The notes under the pieces: generated by a model
What the model was told of the DNA's origin: nothing
The model's database searches: none
The model's input: the letters and a program-made list of their open reading frames with translations, nothing else
NCBI GenBank assembly: GCA_905372265.1
Contig: CAJPOL010000079.1
Span: 1 to 8,363, forward strand
Source of the DNA: an uncultured Treponema sp.
GTDB lineage: Bacteria > Spirochaetota > Spirochaetia > Treponematales > Treponemataceae
DNA length: 8,363 nucleotides
Direction: 5' to 3'
Made by a program: the position numbers and the translations under genes
Part shown: positions 6,658 through 8,363 of the stretch, piece after piece
Position numbering within the stretch: the stretch's first letter is position 1
Layout: each line of letters starts with the position of its first letter

Positions 6658-7710
6658 ATGGAACGTGCTGATGAAGGATTGGCATTTTTACTTCGATACG
6701 AAAATATTGCATGGTATGAAAAAGGAACGGTGCGCATACTTGACCGGCGTATCTATCCTATGAAAACCGAGTTTGTAACCTGTACCGATTATCGGGAAGT
6801 TGCGCAGGCAATACGCGATATGGTTACGCAAAGCGCAGGCCCGTACCTCGCCGCTGCTATGGGGATGGCATTGGCGGCATACCAAGCTGTCCGTCAAAAG
6901 GGCAGTACGGTTATTGAGTATCTGGAAGAAGCGGCTTTTGTGTTATCGCATGCGCGCCCTACAACCGTTGAGCAAATGAAAGGAATTACCGCAGGCTCTT
7001 TAGCCATCCTCAAGCAGCGTGCAGGGAATGTCTCCTCAGATGAACTTGTGCAAGCGGCGTTTGACTATGCATTTCAGTATGTAAACGAAAATTATAAAAA
7101 ATACACACTAATAGGCGCATATGCGGCGCGTCTTATACCGCAAAACGGAACGATTATGACCCAATGCTTCGGTGATACCATTGTCGGCACACTGCTGCGG
7201 GAATGTAAAAAGATGAATAATCCTATTAAGGTGATATGTGCGGAAACCCGCCCGTATTTTCAAGGCTCACGGTTAACAGCAAGCGCCGCCTGCGACATGG
7301 GATTTCCCGTTACGGTTATAACCGATAATATGGCCGCTTTTACATTGAAAACAAAAAAGGTTGATATGTTTACCTCAGCTTCCGATGTGATTACGGTTGA
7401 CGGGCATATCATCAATAAAGTAGGAACTTTTCAGATAGCGCTTGCAGCGCAGTATTATCATATTCCGTACTATGTTACCGGCACTCCCGATCCGAAACAT
7501 ACCGGTATTGAAACCATAAAAATCGAAGAGCGGGATCCCGAACTCGTATTGATGGCCTTGGATAGAAAGGTAACGATGGAAGGGGTTCACGGGTATTACC
7601 CTGCCTTTGATATTACGCCGCCTGAGCTGTGCACCGGCGTTGTAACCGATTTAGGCGTGTATAATCCCCGACGGTTAGCCGATTACCTCGCTTGCAAAAA
7701 CGCCGGCTAA
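6658..7710 (+). CDS. mtnA: S-methyl-5-thioribose-1-phosphate isomerase, divergent
   Basis: This 350-residue cytoplasmic enzyme of the eIF2B-like isomerase superfamily converts the aldose phosphate made by MtnK to its ketose (methylthioribulose 1-phosphate, EC 5.3.1.23). Family motifs are clear: ARPTTVE (99-105), catalytic Cys170 in MTQCFGD, ETRPYFQGSRLTA (196-208), ITDNMAA (221-227), catalytic Asp243 in SASDVI, NKVGTFQIAL (253-262), IEERDPE (289-295) and PAFDITPPEL (315-324). Three features diverge from typical MtnA: the usual HCNTG is QCFGD, VGADRI is replaced by SASDVI so the Arg is lost, and the N-terminal RGAPAIG motif is not recognisable (SAGPYLA). The start ATG at 6658 follows GGGAG by 7 nt and lies 1 nt after the mtnK stop; an in-frame GTG at 6640 lies inside mtnK and is less likely. 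A ribose-1,5-bisphosphate isomerase or 5-deoxyribose phosphate role is possible, but the mtnK partner favours MtnA. Confidence 0.88.
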   Translation: MERADEGLAFLLRYENIAWYEKGTVRILDRRIYPMKTEFVTCTDYREVAQAIRDMVTQSAGPYLAAAMGMALAAYQAVRQKGSTVIEYLEEAAFVLSHARPTTVEQMKGITAGSLAILKQRAGNVSSDELVQAAFDYAFQYVNENYKKYTLIGAYAARLIPQNGTIMTQCFGDTIVGTLLRECKKMNNPIKVICAETRPYFQGSRLTASAACDMGFPVTVITDNMAAFTLKTKKVDMFTSASDVITVDGHIINKVGTFQIALAAQYYHIPYYVTGTPDPKHTGIETIKIEERDPELVLMALDRKVTMEGVHGYYPAFDITPPELCTGVVTDLGVYNPRRLADYLACKNAG

Positions 7711-7740
7711 AATGCACTGGGCTGACTTAGCAGTTTAAAT

Positions 7741-7840
7741 TTAACCGCAGAGAACGCAAAGGATTTTTGTAAAGAATTGCATATTAAGTCTTTACTCCCA
7801 TCCCCTCAGCGTTCTTAGCGTTCTTTGCGGTTTGATTTTT
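7741..7840 (+). terminator. Repeat unit 1, long hairpin with T-tail after mtnA
   Basis: AACCGCAGAGAACGC (7743-7757) pairs with GCGTTCTTTGCGGTT (7818-7832) over 15 bp, with one G-T wobble. TTGATTTTT follows directly. The 60-nt loop is long, but the stem and T-run make this the best terminator candidate for mtnK-mtnA. Confidence 0.55.
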
Positions 7841-7841
7841 A

Positions 7842-7941
7842 TTAACCGCAGAGAGCGCAGGGAACGCAAAGGGTATTAAAAAGATTGCGTATTAAGCCTT
7901 ACCTCAATTCCCTCTGCGTTCTTAGCGTCCTTTGTGGTTTT
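7842..7941. repeat. Repeat unit 2, 30-nt near-complementary arms
   Basis: The arms at 7844-7873 and 7910-7939 match at 22 of 30 positions as Watson-Crick pairs, with 5 more G-T pairs. The spacer (AAAGATTGCGTATTAAG and onward) closely resembles that of unit 1, so whole units were duplicated. A T-rich TTTTATTTTA follows. Confidence 0.7.
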
Positions 7942-7948
7942 ATTTTAG

Positions 7949-8048
7949 TTAACCGCAGAGGACGCAGGGAACGCAAAGGGTTTGGCTATGGGCTTTCACA
8001 CCTGCGCTATCCCCATGAACCTCTGCGCTCTCAGGCGGTTTTATTTTA
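7949..8048. repeat. Repeat unit 3, shortened right arm
   Basis: The left arm (7949-7980) is nearly identical to that of unit 2. The right arm (about 8020-8042, CCTCTGCG ... GGCGGTTTT) lacks roughly 8-10 bases compared with unit 2, and the spacer is unrelated to those of units 1 and 2. Confidence 0.6.
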
Positions 8049-8049
8049 C

Positions 8050-8090
8050 TTAACTGCCAAGCCCGCAGAGATCGCAAAGGGTTTTTGTAA
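8050..8090. repeat. Repeat unit 4, left arm only, degenerate
   Basis: TTAACTGCC followed by CGCAGAGATCGCAAAGGG and TTTTTGTAA resembles the left arm and early spacer of unit 1. A few extra bases (AAGCC) interrupt it and no right arm follows before the Rpn-like gene. Confidence 0.5.
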
Positions 8091-8128
8091 CGGGTTCAAC
8101 TCAAAGCCATTACCTATTATCCATTGGA

Positions 8129-8362
8129 TTACAGTTTTTCTATTTCTTCTTTGCTAAGGCCGGTGACTTTCGCAATTAAATCGGAAGCAAGCGGTTCGGC
8201 TTTCATCAGCCGTGCCGTTTCAAGTTTTGCTTGACGGGAACCGCGAGCTTCGCCTTCAGCAAGACCGCTATCAAAGCTTTCTTCTTGTTGTACCGCTATG
8301 TCAGTGTTATAATCATATTCACCTATTAACATATTCATAACCTCCTTCGCTTTGCGCTGTAG
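8129..8362 (-). CDS. Rpn/PD-(D/E)XK nuclease family transposase-like protein, C-terminal end
   Basis: The minus-strand frame is open from the window edge to a stop at 8129-8131, giving 77 residues of a longer protein. It reads LQRKAKEVMNMLIGEYDYNTDIAVQQEESFDSGLAEGEARGS in short adjoining segments, then a helical tail ending IAKVTGLSKEEIEKL. This is the typical end of Rpn family (PD-(D/E)XK) proteins, which are recombination-promoting nucleases often annotated as putative transposases and common in treponemes. The characteristic features are the E-x-x-x-M-L-x-E-Y-D segment, the Glu/Gly-rich EGEARG stretch and the terminal I-A-x-x-T-G-L-S-x-E-E-I motif. The nuclease core lies outside the window. 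Met codons at 8338 and 8332 have an AAGGAGG nearby (8341-8347) but lie inside the conserved segment, so they are probably internal. Convergent with mtnA. Confidence 0.75.
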   Translation of the reverse strand, partial: LQRKAKEVMNMLIGEYDYNTDIAVQQEESFDSGLAEGEARGSRQAKLETARLMKAEPLASDLIAKVTGLSKEEIEKL

Positions 8363-8363
8363 A

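Larger units (their letters stand above)
7741..8090. repeat. Tandem array of about 100-bp inverted-arm units between convergent genes
   Basis: The 418-nt gap between mtnA and the Rpn-like gene is filled by four related units starting at 7741, 7842, 7949 and 8050 (periods 101, 107 and 101). Each begins with TTAACYGC and an arm built from a 9-nt motif of consensus CGCARRGRR. Units 1 to 3 end with the near-complementary arm and a T-rich tail, and unit 4 is only a left arm. Open frames across the array reflect the 9-nt period, not genes. The position between convergent genes suggests two-way transcription termination. The sequences resemble CCGCAGAG-type repeats seen in many unrelated bacteria, which I recall but cannot verify here. 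Confidence 0.8.

Noticed and set aside
7741..8090. Possible CRISPR array
   Set aside because: The period is about 100 bp, the repeats are inverted arms with 9-nt sub-repeats, and the spacers of units 1 and 2 are copies of each other rather than unique. No cas gene is present.
7885..8157. 90-codon plus-strand open frame with an RRGRRERKGFG segment
   Set aside because: It lies over repeat units 2-4. The basic peptide comes from the 9-nt repeat read in frame, and there is no ribosome binding site or family resemblance.
8332..8338. Start of a short complete minus-strand gene at ATG 8338 or 8332
   Set aside because: An AAGGAGG lies nearby, but the frame is open to the window edge and the residues before it (LQRKAKEV) belong to the same conserved Rpn-family segment, so the Met codons are probably internal.

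Overview
The window looks like chromosomal DNA of a host-associated Treponema close to the oral species. The main evidence is the gene at 3327-5390, which I read as the treponeme-specific cytoplasmic filament protein CfpA. A minus-strand fragment resembling the end of the treponemal Dps-like antigen TpF1, and spirochete-style SMC and Rpn-family sequences, agree with this. Base composition is moderate and even across the genes. No database search was possible, so genus-level placement is by recognition of sequence.

Layout. (1) Positions 3-2925, plus strand: a tight three-gene operon made of the C-terminal half of smc, a small single-pass membrane protein, and an exported protein with a C-terminal TPR-like helical domain. 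The second gene begins 2 nt after smc, and the third overlaps the second by 4 nt (ATGA). (2) Positions 2926-3300: a non-coding stretch with a probable operon-end hairpin, two further hairpins that share a core sequence (plus a third between them), a 46-codon remnant of a dps/TpF1-like gene on the minus strand, and a strong sigma70-type promoter (TTTACA, 16 bp, TATAAT). (3) Positions 3327-6656 and on to 7710: cfpA, mtnK and mtnA, all on the plus strand. mtnA starts 1 nt after the mtnK stop. The 45 nt between cfpA and mtnK hold small hairpins but no visible promoter, so mtnK and mtnA may depend partly on read-through from cfpA. (4) Positions 7711-8128: a tandem array of about 100-bp units, each with long inverted arms built from a 9-nt motif. 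It lies between mtnA and a convergent gene. (5) Positions 8129-8362, minus strand: the C-terminal end of an Rpn/PD-(D/E)XK nuclease family transposase-like protein that runs off the window.

How the genes fit together. SMC compacts and segregates the chromosome. CfpA builds the cytoplasmic filament ribbon of treponemes, and its loss in T. denticola is reported to disturb division and nucleoid distribution. The CfpA copy here has a basic C-terminal tail with two AT-hook-like motifs, which suggests a possible filament-DNA contact. MtnK and MtnA are consecutive enzymes that turn 5-methylthioribose (or 5-deoxyribose) into the ketose phosphate. No later methionine-salvage or DHAP-shunt gene is present in the window.

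I did not find a defence system, CRISPR array, tRNA or rRNA. The items most worth following up are the CfpA tail, the dps remnant beside the cfpA promoter, the divergent MtnA, and the tandem hairpin array.
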